64,000 nt of DNA. It comes from Enoplolaimus lenunculus. Lineage: Eukaryota > Nematoda > Enoplea > Enoplida > Thoracostomopsidae. The notes under the pieces are model-generated. The model was not told where the DNA came from and ran no database searches. It saw only the letters and a list, made by a program, of their open reading frames with translations. Below are positions 10,401-23,300 of the stretch, one piece after another. The stretch covers positions 1 through 64,000 of the forward strand of contig JASANG010003395.1 of the NCBI GenBank assembly GCA_030248215.1, written 5' to 3'. Position numbers and translations under genes: made by a program. Positions within the stretch are counted from its first letter, which is position 1. Each line of letters starts with the position of its first letter.

Positions 10401-13132
10401 AGCCCAGTCGCAGCGCAGAACCATACATACTTACATTTACTAAAATCGTACGGACCATAGTGAAGGATGCTGCTATAATCGTACGGCAGTTTGTATTTCA
10501 GCAAATAATGCGCGTCTGCATCTTCTTCAAATGCGTGCCACCACCGCTTATCAATATCGGACCAATTAACTGTCACGTGATCTGATCTATCTGGTCTAAA
10601 AAATAAACACTGATCAAAATTAAATTGTTTCAAATTCAATTCACAAATTTTTGGCTGTGTTAAAAACCACAATACCAATTTTGGCCAATGTAAAGAACAG
10701 GGGCGGAACAGTATTATAAGTATATTTCAAAGGCTAAGCCTAAGCCTATGCCAAAGCCAAGCTAAAAAATTAGGATAAAGTTTAAGCATAAGTACTCTGT
10801 TCCAGTCCCACAGAAAAACGTTCCGCCCCTGATCTTTACATGGACCCCAATTTTTAGCTTCGCTTTTGATACGGTTCTCCTGCTTCGCCAAAACTTGGTC
10901 ACGCCTTGTTCGCTTGCAGTTTGGTGTGCGCTGGCTAATCCAGCGACATTAAAACTCAATATGTTCATATGACAGGTGAGCAATAACCACATCCGTTATA
11001 TAGTTTCCGGTCCGGCGGGCGCTACAAGATGAAAAGCTGTCTGATCCTTGCTCCCGGACCATTTTCTGTGGATCTGTCAACCACAGTAAGCCTGATATAG
11101 TTATTTTAGGCAAATACAAAAGGATTGGGAAAAGTGCAATTTTCAGCATTATAATAATGTTTTTCAGTGTAAGTAAGTATTATATTTAAAAGTTTCGTAG
11201 CATGGATGGAGGTTTAGCCAAGATTTCGTCTCCGAAGGCTAAATATAATCTTGTTTGTTGTACTAACAAATCCCACCTGTTATGTTTATAAACGCTGTTA
11301 TATATGTACTTTTTTTCTTGTCAATCAAAACTTTTGGTAGGGAGATATATCCCCTGTTTACAACCTTGTTTTGCATACTGTAGTGACCAATAGAAAGTGG
11401 ACTGAAATTTATTTTGCCACTTCAGACGATATTCCACTCTACCTTTTATTCGGCTACGAACTGTTGCTTATTTTTAATTCAGCCCATGTTAGTTGGACCA
11501 ACACCAGCTACTATTTTATATTTTTTGCTTTGCGCAGAACTGCCTTGCTTCTCAGCATTTTTGTTGATTGCCATGGCCGTTAATTTCTTTCCCGATTAAA
11601 TAAGTTATGCGGGTTGTCAGAGTGTCTGTTACATATTTCATCATTGTCTGCTATGGTTCCTCCAACGGGCTCTATTTAATTATGACTTATTGACTCTATC
11701 CACTAATGAAGTCTAATTAGTGCTGCAGACTCCTATTCATTGGGACCAAAAATACACCCTCTTTTCGAGTCGCTGCCGTAAGCCCCTGAGCATGGGTGTA
11801 GTGTTCAATTTGTTTCAAAAGCTATATCCTATGTTTAATCGTTAAACGAACGCTTGCATCATGCTACCGGGATAAAAATGCTAACATAATGAACGAATAT
11901 ATATTTTAAAAAGTTTCTGGAAAACTATGACAATATACGAATCCCAGTTTTTGATTGCGCAACGTAAAACCGTATACAGTATGTCAAAGTTCTCTGATTT
12001 TATTTCGGGAATCTGAGTTTTTATGACCTCATAGACTCTAGGTTAAAACCGCGAACCATAGCAGGACCTATGTTAAATCTTATAGTTTTCTAACCAGTGA
12101 GTGGTGAGGTTCGAAATGGTGCAAATTTTTCGCATTTGATTTGCCCCACTCCTGTACCCAGTTCGAAGTCCTTAACTAAGAGTTTGTCAGTTTGAAAACC
12201 TATGGTGATCGATCCTATATATGCATTTATGAATACGATTCTTGGAATGAGAGCAAGAAATAAATTTTAAAAAAACTAAATGATGTGGTTTGAATATTAT
12301 TCTCTCCTTACGTTTTTGTTTGATATCTGCAGGCGGTGAAATTTTTAAAAATGTCCCAAAATGTAATCATTGAACCAGATAAATTTTAAAAAATTTAATA
12401 CATTTAATTTCATACTATCAAACAGTTTTCGGAATGTTCGACGAAAATTTCACTTTCAGCCGGAACATCTTTAGTTGTACCCTGATTGTTCCTGAAATTA
12501 TTTGATAGGGTTAAATAGTTTCGCCCCAAATTCTCTTAATATTTAATTCCATCTGCCAGTTCGTGCAAAAAATATACAATTCAAAGAGCACACACACTCG
12601 ACTATATAGAAAACTCTCACCTACACTGCTCGTGTCCAAATCCGACTGCGTGTATTAATTCATGAACGACATTTCGATATTTAAAACACCATTGTGGCAT
12701 TGTAACTGTTTGCTGTCTGGTGTAAGTTCGACGTCCGACAAGCGCGGAACAAGCAGTACCATTTGTGAACACTAAATAAAACGGATGAACCGCCGGTTGA
12801 ACTGGAATAAATCTGATACAAGTTTGTTGTTCCAGCAACGCAAACGCTTGATATATTGTTTTGATATCCGGTGCTTGAAATCGCCCACGATCAATATAGA
12901 ATGGTATTATTCCGCCAGGCCATAAATTCGTATCCGAAAATAGGCTAATTTGAAAACCTGACGTTTGTTTGCTGGAAGCAGCTGTTGTATCTGATGATAT
13001 ACTTTGAAGCGAACGCTCAACATTGGTCGAATTCGATTCTGAAGGCGAATCGTGTGGTGATGTTAAGTCGAAGTTTCGCGTGTCACGAGTTGTTGTATTT
13101 AAGTTTTGAGTTGTGGTTGCAACAAATGCTGC
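7493..13132 (-). CDS. Astacin-family zinc metalloprotease with C-terminal ShK domain (5' end not found)
   Basis: Secreted-type peptidase of family M12A. Three exons chain in phase on the minus strand: 12621-13132, 10435-10595 and 7493-7746 (stop). The first gives a Ser/Thr-rich linker, the start of the mature domain (LWPGGIIPFYID) and the zinc-binding helix HELIHAVGFGHEQCR. Codon AG|A joins it to exon two, PDRSDHVTVNW and PYDYSSILHYGPYDFSK. Exon three holds SPLDVLKINVLYNC and then a six-cysteine module with ShK spacing (C-x6-C-x7-C-x9-C-x3-C-x2-C). The visible product is 308 residues. Signal peptide and prodomain exon(s) must lie upstream of 13132, ending in phase 0, and were not identified. 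The Met-turn has Leu where nearly all astacins have Met. Astacins with ShK tails are common in nematodes and cnidarians; the substrate is unknown. Confidence 0.88.
8333..8381. repeat. 25-bp direct tandem duplication
   Basis: GTATACGCATTAAACGTTAG plus CTTG occurs twice in immediate succession, essentially without mismatch, just upstream of the tRNA-Thr on the window strand. It probably arose by recent slippage. Confidence 0.85.
8486..8558 (-). tRNA. tRNA-Thr (anticodon TGT)
   Basis: A 73-nt cloverleaf read on the minus strand. The acceptor stem GGCTCCA/TGGAGCC pairs perfectly; the D arm is GCTC..GAGC; the anticodon stem TTGGT/ACCAA encloses loop CTTGTAA. The T arm GAGGG-TTCGACT-CCCCC has one A-C mismatch. 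No intron and no encoded CCA. A-box and B-box are intact, so it is likely functional. It lies inside the astacin intron between 7747 and 10434, on the same strand as the host gene. Confidence 0.9.
8981..9120. mobile_element. MITE family 1, short internally deleted copy (140 bp)
   Basis: Starts TACTGTAGCGACCCGAATAG and ends TTGTCACTACAGTA. Only the two ends of the 430-450-bp form remain, including GGGGGTACCCTCTGGAGAGG. It lies in an astacin intron. Confidence 0.8.
9355..9648. mobile_element. MITE family 1, reversed copy
   Basis: Starts TACTGTAGCGAACCGAATTG and ends TAACTACAGTA. The body is the reverse complement of the family interior, with TTGAGTTCGAAACTTTAAAG recognisable on the minus strand. 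It lies in an astacin intron. Confidence 0.75.
9876..10025. mobile_element. MITE family 2 (telomere-repeat-bearing), 5'-truncated
   Basis: Contains two blocks of GCCTAA repeats, then AAAGCTTAAGCTTA, then the family terminus GTTCCGCCCCTGATCTTTA followed by TATGGGCC. The left inverted terminus is missing or too decayed to place. Confidence 0.7.
10683..10846. mobile_element. MITE family 2, complete copy
   Basis: Left end GGCCAATGTAAAGAACAGGG and GCGGAAC; right end GTTCCGCCCCTGATCTTTAC then ATGGACC. The interior has a short, degenerate GCCTAA run and TAAAGTTTAAGC. The termini pair over about 27 bp. Confidence 0.8.
10949..11149 (-). other. Small open frame with signal-peptide-like start, doubtful
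   Basis: A 66-codon minus-strand frame inside the astacin intron begins MLKIALFPILLYLPKITISG, which resembles a signal peptide, followed by a polar stretch. It does not fit the astacin splice phases, has no recognised domain and could be chance. It is recorded because a nested secreted peptide cannot be excluded from sequence alone. Confidence 0.12.
11376..11780. mobile_element. MITE family 1, diverged copy
   Basis: Left end TACTGTAGTGACCAATAGAA. The right end is eroded (TTTTCGAGTCGCTGCCGTA). Interior blocks such as CTAATTAGTG and GACTCCTATT remain. It lies in an astacin intron. Confidence 0.55.
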
Positions 13133-14485
13133 CTGAAATTAAACAACCGTAAACACTGTTACACTCAGTGTTTAGCATATCACCCCATTGTTTATGAAAA
13201 ATCTGTATCGGCACTAATGAGAGGTTTAACCTGGAGTCGTATTCTCAGCTGTCTGTTGTGTTGGCGCCTATCGTGAATTTTTTGAACCAACTAAACGGTT
13301 GAAACTTCAATCCTCAACGTCAAATGATTCATCGAATTTGTGATAGTGCCGTCAAATTTTCTCTTTACACTATTGGTCTTAACTCCGAACGTTCAATGAT
13401 TATGCGTGAACAGCAACATGCAAATCATATAGATGTGTTCCTAAGATTGAATTCCTGGAACCGTAAAGTTTAAATTTGCTGTTTTATACATTTCTATCAG
13501 CGTTCTGCATATATAACATGTTATAAAATTTTCACTTAGCAAAAATGGGCTCAAAACTGCTAAGAAATTAATTTTTAGGCCAAAAAGTAACTGAAATTAA
13601 GTTTAAACACCAACTCAATCAATGCCACCCAATACAAGATTCATATCATTTCATTTATTAATACATATATATTTCGCTCATTGACATCCAGTGAATTTTT
13701 CGGGGAAGGGGACCTTGAAATGTTTGTAATGTGTGCATGATTGGTTTAGTCCCGCAAAGACATTCAGCTATCCAGCTACGGCCCCTGTGATCTTCCCTGA
13801 TCTCGTTAATGCCTGAACAGCAGGAATAATTATCAAGTGTCAGCGGTTTAAAACTAGCATTAATCGTTTGACTTTCAGCATATGTACATGCTTAAACTGC
13901 ATTATTGAGTTCAATATGCAGGATATGAACGGTTAGTAAATACAAAGGAAATGGATAACGATTTCATTGAAGTATTCCATTTTATGCAAAAATAGCGTAT
14001 ATATACAGTATAATTCGTAAGAACTGAATTTGTGTTATTTTTACTAACCCCTTATTCCCATTCTTTTCTGGCAAACTTGCTTCCATTTTGAGCCCACAGA
14101 GAAACCAGTAAGGAAACTGAACGAATGGGGGACTTCTTATATGTTCTGGTAATATATTGTGTTGTGCTAACTGTCCGCACACCACACTGACTTCAAACAT
14201 AACGGCTGATCAAAAAGCGCTGGTTACTGTGAATCTGTTGAATAGCTTAGTCGTATGGGACTGCACAGTTGTTGTGAAGTATACATACAAATGGACGCTC
14301 ATATTGCACCACCATTTATACACAGCATCCTATGGCACGCGAATTAACAGCAACTTACTATTGACTGAATGTATAAATACCAAACGCTTGCGACAACAAT
14401 GAACAGTTCGATATTCATTTTGGTTAAAACCCTAGTATTAGGTCATTTTATCGCTAAAACACCTTTCGATTTTCAACTTTATACT

Positions 14486-14621
14486 AGGCCGTAGCTACAG
14501 TGAGGCACGAGGTTCAGCCTTTTTTAGAAAACTTTTGGGCCTTTAGAAAAATTTTTTAGTTCTATTTTAAAATATGTTCTCTCCTTGCATGCCGAAGCAA
14601 GCCTGTCTAGCTACGGACCTG
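14486..14621. mobile_element. Short hAT-like MITE
   Basis: Imperfect inverted ends AGGCCGTAGCTACAGTGAGGC and GCCTGTCTAGCTACGGACCTGG, about 135 bp apart. The CCGTAGC-type terminus resembles hAT elements. Target duplication not resolved. Confidence 0.5.
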
Positions 14622-14778
14622 GTTTATTATATGGTACGGTTTAACAGCAAATGTTCCTATTTCCGGCGCTGTTCGACTTCAGATATAAATTTAACATTGA
14701 AAAAGCAAATCAGTTGTAAAATTTGATTTCAAATATGACAACTATGGAAAAACATTGTGAAGTGTGGGGGCAAATCCA

Positions 14779-14979
14779 ACACTGTAAAAAATGGGGAGTC
14801 AAATTGACTCTCTCGAAAATAGGCTTTTCCTGACTACACAAAGTGAGTCAAATAAAACTCCGCAAGAGTCGAATTCGATTCACTGTTGACTCTGGCGGAG
14901 TCAAATTTGACTCCGTTTGTGTAGTCAGGAAAAGCCTGTTTCCTAGAGAGTCAATTTGACTCCTCAATTTTTACACTGT
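14779..14979. mobile_element. Near-perfect palindromic MITE, about 200 bp
   Basis: The arms are reverse complements over most of their length: CACTGTAAAAAATGG at the left and CAATTTTTACACTG at the right. They share GGAGTCAA.TTGACTC, GGCTTTTCCTGACTACACAA and GAGTCAAAT. The loop is short. It has no coding capacity. Repeated GAGTCA/TGACTC cores include one TGAGTCA near 14842. Confidence 0.8.
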
Positions 14980-15322
14980 AATTGAGTCAAGACTACAGCT
15001 TAAAACCAAACGATTCAACAAAAAGTTGTATTTTAAAAATCGAATATTAGATGAAATGAAACGTTTCCATTGACTTTTTACTTTTTCTAATTTAAACCTG
15101 GTTTAAACACTGAAAAAAGATAATACCTATATCTCCTGGAGAAAAATCAATATTACTGCTTGACACCTACATCTCCTTGGCTATGTGTTGCCGTTGACGG
15201 AGATATATCTTCACATCAAGTGTCCAGAAGCTTTTATTTTTGCAAAAATGAAAGAAAAATTTAACTAAAATGTTATTTGCCAGTCAAGCCTACTTCGAAC
15301 TTTGAAAAAGGTCTGAAAAATG

Positions 15323-15502
15323 TGCCCCATGCATAGAGCAGGGACGTAGAAGTAGTATTAGCATATTCCTAAGCCGTAACTTAAGCTTATGGTGTATGAA
15401 CAAGCTTATACCTAAGCTTATGCATAAGCAAAAAAGATAGGATAAAGCTTAAGCTTTACTCTATTGCAGTCTCAAAGAAAAACGTTCCGCCATTGATTTT
15501 TT
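15323..15502. mobile_element. MITE family 2, diverged copy
   Basis: Left end GCCCCATGCATAGAGCAGGG, right end GTTCCGCCATTGATTTTTT. The interior has CCTAAGC blocks and GGATAAAGCTTAAGCTTTAC, the family signature. Confidence 0.65.
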
Positions 15503-17280
15503 CGTTGGAAAAAGAAGCGCATAAAATGTCTTAAATATGTTCATTTTGATGCTTCCATTTCAACTAAAAAATTTCTCACCAAAACCTACTATGTCTGCCA
15601 CAAAAAATGTTCTTTTCCATGACCAATATACGGATCACTGTCTAAGAACACTTAAGAACCTAACATCTATAATTTTTGAATAGTATTAATATAAACTTGA
15701 GTTTTTAAAACCTAACCTCTAACAAGTGTTCAATATTCACTGTTGAATACATCATTTCACTTTATCCGCCAAAGTTTTAAGGCTGAAACAGTGTGAAAAA
15801 TTTTTTAATTTTAAATCAGTTGTGCAACTGACCAAATCCAAATCGTTTATGATGAATTTGTCAAAAATTATTAGTGCAAAAAAGACATTTTAGTTAAGTA
15901 ATAAATCTCAGGCGTTCATTAATTACGGCAAACGGCGAACAAACACGGTGATTGTGCAGTTCAATAATGATATATTATGATCAAACCGCCTAAAACTCTG
16001 TTATAACCTATGATTTGCGTTTTTATACACTATTCCGCACATATAAAGTTAAGCTTAGGTTCAGGGTCAGGCTTATGTATAAAGGCTTAGACAATAATGT
16101 TTAAACTAGGATCATAAACAATGATTGTATTTCGGCATTGGGCACATACTTTAAAAGATTTTTAAAAACGATTAACGCTTAAGAAAATTTTTTTGCTCCC
16201 TGTGCCCTGTAATCGTCGATTTTTGGAGTTTGTTGGGTGTATATCACATTTACACCTTCAGTATGCGACCTTAAGGCAAATACAGTTCAAGCTGACGAAA
16301 AAACGAAAGCTCAAACCAAGTTTAGTATGGAAGTGAAATTGAACTGTATTCCGTGAAATTGAAACTTAGTGAACCGAAAACAAACTGTCGTGTTTCTGAA
16401 TTAATTTTTTTATTAAAAATTGATGCAGATAGATCTGGTACAAAATATTGGATTTAGAAAAATTACAGATTCTTTTAAAATAATCATTGTGATCGAAAAA
16501 GACCAAACGGGATTTTATAATTTAACCTGTAACCGACGACGCCTTTCCTGCGAAAATTTTAGCGAACATTCAGGTTCGGTCCACCATCTACCATGAATAA
16601 AAATTTGAAATCATATAAAGACTGCAATGCAAATATTATATAGTTTGTAGTAATTAGAGTGACAAAACAAAAAAATCACAATTTTCGCCTGAAGTTTAGT
16701 TTTAGACATAAAAAACGCTCGTAGTAAAATTCGATCCAAACTCTTAAATGAAGTAGTGTCAACAAAGAGATTGTATTTTACCTTTATTTGTTATCCACTG
16801 TACAAAATTTTTTTAATTAATAATAACACAAAGTGAGAGTTTTATCAGTCAATTTTACTGCAGTACAACGGTGGATGGATGTGAAAACAAAAGCGTGTAT
16901 ACGTAAGCCGTAAGTACGCAGCGTTACGCAATGGGGTATTTTAGGCTACCACCCCATCCCATAAGCGTTCGCAAACAATAGTTTGGTTCTGTTGTTACAT
17001 TTTCAAAGATATGAGCTTCTCATGACCAGTTGTAGCCAGGAATTGGGCTGTAGAGATTCACGAGGTATCATGATAAGCTCAAATAGGTAACAAAATTTTT
17101 TAAAATCGAACTAGTTTTAGGCAACCGTTGGTTGCAAAAAAAATCAGGACGGCCATCAAAAGAGTCCAGATGGCATGCAAGCGAGGTTGAAACTTTTTCA
17201 GTCGGGCAATGTTTTTATGGCCCTTAACAAAACTAAATTTATCGGATTTGGCTATTAGTTCGCTTTGCACCTGATTTTAA

Positions 17281-17601
17281 TCCGCCCTCCGCCACTCTTC
17301 GTTACTGAAATATTTATGGTATTGCAACCATCCATTGAATTAAACGTTTGGTTGCCTTGCAAGAAACCTTGTGAGGAATGTAGGTACTTTTAAAGCTTAT
17401 ATATGCTTTCAAGTTTCGGCCCAAGTTTCGAACTCAACTTTACTGGTTCCTGGTGTTAGTTACGCACTACAGTTAGGGATAATTGAAATTTATGGATCCT
17501 AATTAGGATTTAGAAATTGTATCGCTTTTGAACTATTATATGGAATACGAACTCCATGGATTGGGACTCAAAATCGAAACCCCATTCGGATCAGTACAGT
17601 A
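17281..17601. mobile_element. MITE family 1, reversed and left-truncated
   Basis: The interior runs as the reverse complement of the 34.7-kb copy, from CCGCCCTCCGCCACTCTTCG through TTCGAACTCAACTTTA to CATTCGGATCAGTACAGTA at the right terminus. The left terminus is not seen. Confidence 0.6.
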
Positions 17602-19405
17602 TATTAGATTTTCTATGCAAATCTTTGAAAATTAAGTGTACTTTTATCAGCGAGATTTATTTCCCAGGGATACGTTTAGCACAGTGCATATTATATTCTC
17701 AATTGTGTATACACTTGTCATCGGATTACAAAAGCTTTTCAAACTGATGAGCTCTTGCAATGTCAAAATTTCTACAAAAGTTGGCGAAATAAAATACGAA
17801 AAACGCGCTGCATTTCGAACACAAATTATTGGTTGAAATTTTACAAGAAAAATCGCCAATTGGTGGTAGGTGCTACACTCATTTGATATTACGAAAACAG
17901 ATTTTAAGTAAGCGATATATATAATCTTTAATACCTGAACTTTAAGGGAAAAACCTGAGTGTTGATATGCTACAAAAATGTATACATAACGATTTTGAAA
18001 TTTTATATTTCTGTTTTATATTATTTTCCCAAATTTGTAAATAAAACTTTATAATCACGTCTTTCATAACATAGATTCAAATATAATGTCATAAATAAAC
18101 ACACAAACTGAAAAAATTTTCTAAACAGGTATACGGTACAAGTAGCATACCAATTCTTTTGATTCATTTCCGTCAGTTTGGGCACTTAAATGATATATCG
18201 CACAGTATTATCTAGTCCCGTGTTATCAAATGTGAGCAGCACCCATCACCATTTGCTGATAGGTCTTGTAAACTTTCAAAACATTGAATTGTGAGGTTCG
18301 AAATACAGCCAATTTTATAACATGTATATATTCAAATATTTTATTTTACCAATTTAAAAAAATAAAGGCGAAATTTGTTCACTGTTCAGTATCCTGCACA
18401 CTGAAACCACAGATCTTCTGTGTGCAATTACACTGCCCCCTCAACAGTTTTACCTGGTGTACGCATGATATATTGGAGGTTGTATTATTTCATATCAATA
18501 TTATATATGGCCGTTATGCATTTTGTTTTCGATTCCGGTCAGCTATATATATTATCTTGAAGTAAAAAACGACATTTCATACTTTTCCATTCTGTCTTTT
18601 AAACTTATGGTTAACTGTAGCAGCTATTATACAATTCAAAATACAACGTGAAGAACACAAAGATATCGTACCTGCTGAATAAGATATAAAAGCTTTTTCT
18701 CGAAAAGACAAATGCTTTAACGATTTCAATTATGGCCAAATAAATCATTACCTCCTCCTCCAAGTGTTTCCATAATGAAAATTAAACTGTTCAAGTGTTT
18801 TGGTTATTAGTTAGTCGTCTTACCGGACATACATTTGTGACCGCCCCTGACACAGAATATGCCAAAATTTTCACAATACGTGAAATCGGTTGTTAGGATA
18901 ATAAGCATTATTGATGCATGCGTTGCAAGGTATTTCAAACCTGGATATGGGTCTTAGATAAAATAAAAATATATATTCATGCAGGACACGAATATCGAGT
19001 TATGAAATATAGTTTCATACTCGCCGCGCTGTTTGTAATTAACTTTTTATCATAGTGTCGTCCATATCCATGAATAAAAATAGCGTTATGGAACTTTAAT
19101 TTAAAAAATAATTACAATAAAATACAAGCAAATATTCAGCAACAACAAAACATTAGAGAGACATATGTGTCTATGAGCAGTCATTTATACGCAATTATAT
19201 AAATCTCGTTAAATTCAATATTAAAGCAACCACTTAATCTCGTACCTTAGGGAGTGTGTACCGGTAGGTTCTCGCAAAACAGCACCTATATATGCGCCTC
19301 CATCGGGCTTCCTAAGTATTTTTTATACATGTGATTTAGAGTAAAATGTTTCTAATAACACACTATCGGTTTATGACAGATTTTGGTCAAAAATTTCTAT
19401 TTGCG

Positions 19406-19854
19406 TACTGTATTGACCCGAATAAGAGGGGGGGTAATAAGAGGGTCGTCCCCATTTTGAGTCGAAATCAATAGGAGTCCGTATCCCAAATAAGAGTCCC
19501 TAAGCGGATAGAGTCCCTAAACCGTAATTAGAGTTCATAAATATCAATTATCCCTAATTGTAGCGCATAAATTACGCCAGGACCAAATAATTTGAGTTTG
19601 AAACTTTAAAGCTTACTTAAATTTTGAACGTACATTCCTAAGTATAACCTTGCATTATCGTTCAAGTTTTTGAAGCAATGCAAAAACCGTTTAATTCAAC
19701 TGATAGTTGCAATACCGGATATATATCAGTAAGGAACGGTGGCGCAGAGTGGGTTCAAAATAAATAACAGTCCGTAACCGAATAACAAGGGGGTACCCTC
19801 TGGAGAGGCCAAATAAATATCAGTCCCCCCAATCTTATTGAGGTCATTACAGTA
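19406..19854. mobile_element. MITE family 1, full-length copy (449 bp)
   Basis: Starts TACTGTATTGACCCGAATAA and ends TCATTACAGTA. It contains both halves of the family, including the centre GTTGCAATACCGGATATATA. With the 34.7-kb copy it defines the full-length form. TA at each border. Confidence 0.8.
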
Positions 19855-20351
19855 CTCTAAACCAATACTCTGGCGACATCCATGCTCGCGGGTAATATAG
19901 AGCTATGGGTTCGAAAAGTCCTAACCAAACTCCGGGGGAGTCCATTCGCGCGGCTAATCACTATTATAGTTCGATCAGTTCAAGCTTACAACTATAATAA
20001 AAAGTCATAACCATGTTAATTAATATAAGTAGAACATTCACATGAATATGACAAAATTTAACAAAATTAATTTTTGTTTAATCCTTGTGAAAAAACCAAC
20101 AAATATTCTGAGCAAACGACATTCTGACGAATGTTATAAACAAGCTTAAGATTTTTTAGTTCCAGATCAATTTATATGAACCTCACGACTGAGTACACGA
20201 GGCTGCTACTGGTTGAACAAAAAGGTTACAATATGCAAATTGTAAAAGCAACAACAATCAGAATGTTTGCGCACTAGAGTTTTTAAAACATAAATACAAA
20301 ATAAAAAATCAAACCAATATTTCACAAGCTTTCAATCGTAAATTGCAGTTT

Positions 20352-23300
20352 TTAATACATCACAACATTTTGGCAACAAACATTGGCTTGAGGTTGACAC
20401 GTTGCTTGTCCAGGGCACTGTTGTCGAATATTGCACGGTCCAATGGGAATTTGAGGCTGGGCGCAGCCGCCTCCTGAAACAAAATTAAAACGTATAGCGA
20501 AAACAATAAATGGTAATTTTAAATTTTTTAATATTAATATTACCTTGACGTGAATGTTTGAATATTAAAAATAATAAAAAATGTAGGTTTTTAAATGATG
20601 TAAACTTTGTTGCGTTCTTTCCACTGAGTGCAATAAAATTTTAGAACAAAATGGGAATTAAAACCGAAAAAAATTTAAACCAATGAAAATTTTGAACTTT
20701 TTTACATATGCATTAGCAAAAACATCCAAAAGTTCATATGCATAGTAATCTTAATGGATTGCTATTAGTTTTCTGCAATTTGATAATCAAGGCTACAGCT
20801 ATTACTTCACTTCCCAAACTAAACAAGTAGACTACAATATTAAACACACACAATTGCTAATGTCGCAGAGAATCACACTAAAACGTTAGAACTGTACGTA
20901 ATTATTTGCTTTAGAAATGTTTTGAATTATTAGAAAAAGTTTTTGACTTTTAGAATGAAGGTGCGTTTGCAAAATATATCTGTTATCATTTGAAAACCTT
21001 CTTTGGAAAATATGATATTTAATCTTAAAATCGTTGTGGTCCTACATTTCACTAAAGTTTATCAATTTTATGTTAACAATACGTTACTGACTCAATTCGG
21101 TGCAAAAATTTTTAAAAGTTAACACATTAATGAAAATGGTTTTTAGACAAACTCACGTGGATCATGAACACAAACTTGAAGCTGAGCGTTAAACCTGGTT
21201 CCAGAAGGACAAGGACGCTTAATCCACTGTCCACAATATTGCATTTTCTCTCTAGAATACAACTGGAAGCCATTAATAAGCATTCATTGGCTGCCGTCTT
21301 CACTAAAAGAAGTTCAAACCGTCATCTACTTGATCGTAAAAAGTTTGGTGATGGTGGTAAAAACAGATGCATATCCTGGAAAAGATAAATAGCTCCCCAT
21401 CCGCATTGCCGTGATGAAAATTTTGCGATGAAAATGGTTCATCTTAACACAAAATATATTTTCTAGCCAAAAGGTTAAAAATATTACAAAGGTTACAACA
21501 CGAATTCAACATGTACATTTCGCTACAATAGCCCTATATACTATGTTCAGAGCATCTTGATTTATATCAGTCAAAATTAATTTAAAATATTTTGCCATTA
21601 ATTCAAAATAATTTTGTTTTAATTACCCGGTTAATTTTGGAACACACTGCATGTATCCATTACCGGAAGGCTTCAGTTGCTCAAGCATCCAACTACACAG
21701 ACCACAATTCGAACCTCCGCAACCAGATGATGCTAAAATACCTGATATTTAAGCATTAACTAAATTTTAGTTGCGCACGTGTTCAATGGGCATCGTAGCA
21801 GCATAAACCATAATTTGACCGATTTGCGTGCGACCACACAACTTTTTCAAACGAAAACCACATTTTCTATTTTTGTCGAAGGCTGTTTCGCGATGTCTCC
21901 TGCTGACTGCGCCCATTAACCGCACCTGTAGGTGATATTCAGATTTCACGACCATTTCTAAGCTCACATTAAATGCATTGCCTCTTTGAACAGTGATTTG
22001 CATGCTTTTTCAAAGCAAAATCAATTAGGTTTTTGTAAATCATGTTCTCTTTATTAGCGGCGACAAAACTTGGTTACAAAAAATTGCTTTGCTCAAAAAT
22101 TGATAACTACCATAAAGACTAACCTTGTGGGCATGGTCTTGGAATAACAGGTTTCGGGCATTCTGGTTGTTCTGGTTGGCATATCGGTTGGCACGGAGGC
22201 TGAGGGCATGTGGGTTGTGATGGACAAGGTGGCTGAGGACACGCTGGCTGAGGTGCTGCAGGGCAAGGCGATTGATCACATGATGAGGTTGCGACCGGAA
22301 TTGCCTGAATGTATAAACAGTAGTGCAAGAACTGTGCCTATATTCGTAATAGTTCGAACTAGTGAAACGTAAAATTCAAAACAGAGCTCATTTTTGAATT
22401 TGATTAATCCTACTTTTGAGCAGACCTTGAGGTTCCCAGTAGACACAGTTTGATAGTTGAACATCAACCTAAAGTGTTAGTCAGATTTAAAGTAGAAAAA
22501 GTGCTATGGAGAGTAAATAATTGCATGACATCCTTCCTGCAAGCTATATTCGTAGGTATGTTGAAGTTCTTCGAACAGCAACATGAGCCCTGTAGAGTTG
22601 TTAAATACCGTGAAACTCACACCCCTTGTGCAAAGAGTAGGCTCAGTTAATTTTTGTGTTTAATTTCATGCGAATAAAACACAAATATACGGTCCTTCCT
22701 AAAGAGCAGGAATGGAATTCCTTGAAATATTCCTAATCAAAATCTAATGAATTGCTAACAGTGACTTTAAACGTTTTAATTAGACAGTTTAGGATCCCAA
22801 AATCCATTAGGTAGATAATCATTGAGATTGAAGCTCATTAGAAGGCACGAAAAATAACACACCGCAACACCATTTTATCTGTCGTTTTTTAACTGAATTT
22901 CAGAAGGGGTTTCTATAAGTTACAATTACTAGCAGAAACTGTGACCTTTGTTTTTGACAAAATTACGACAAAAACACAGAGGAAATGATTAAAGTTTTAC
23001 TTTCTTGCCTGCAAATTATTTGTAAAGCATTACACTTCTGAGGCAGTATTTCTAACTCAGGTTTCATTATTGACTCCGGTTTTTAGGGGCGTGATAGTAT
23101 GCAACGTTTTCCGTGCACCCAGATTTGGAAAATAAGTCTTTCAGAAATAGTCATAATTTCAAACCTTATCCTAAGCCTATTTCCTGAGTAACAACAAACC
23201 GTAAAGTGAGCAAAACACTGAACAAAAAATTATAGAAAGCCTAAACATATTCTGTTTACAAGCTAAGGGAAAACGGACGTTTCTTAAACTATGTTATGTT

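Larger units (their letters stand above)
13133..20351. other. Intergenic between astacin and chitin-binding gene A
   Basis: About 7.2 kb with no supported exon, although the missing 5' exon of the astacin gene probably lies in it. It holds a hAT-like MITE near 14.5 kb, a palindromic MITE near 14.9 kb, one family 2 copy near 15.4 kb and two family 1 copies near 17.4 and 19.6 kb. A minus-strand frame at 13982-14200 was examined as the astacin first exon, but its splice phase does not fit. Confidence 0.5.

Noticed and set aside
13982-14200. Candidate first exon of the astacin gene
   Set aside because: Its only reasonable donor is in phase 2, while the next exon needs phase 0, and there is no signal peptide.
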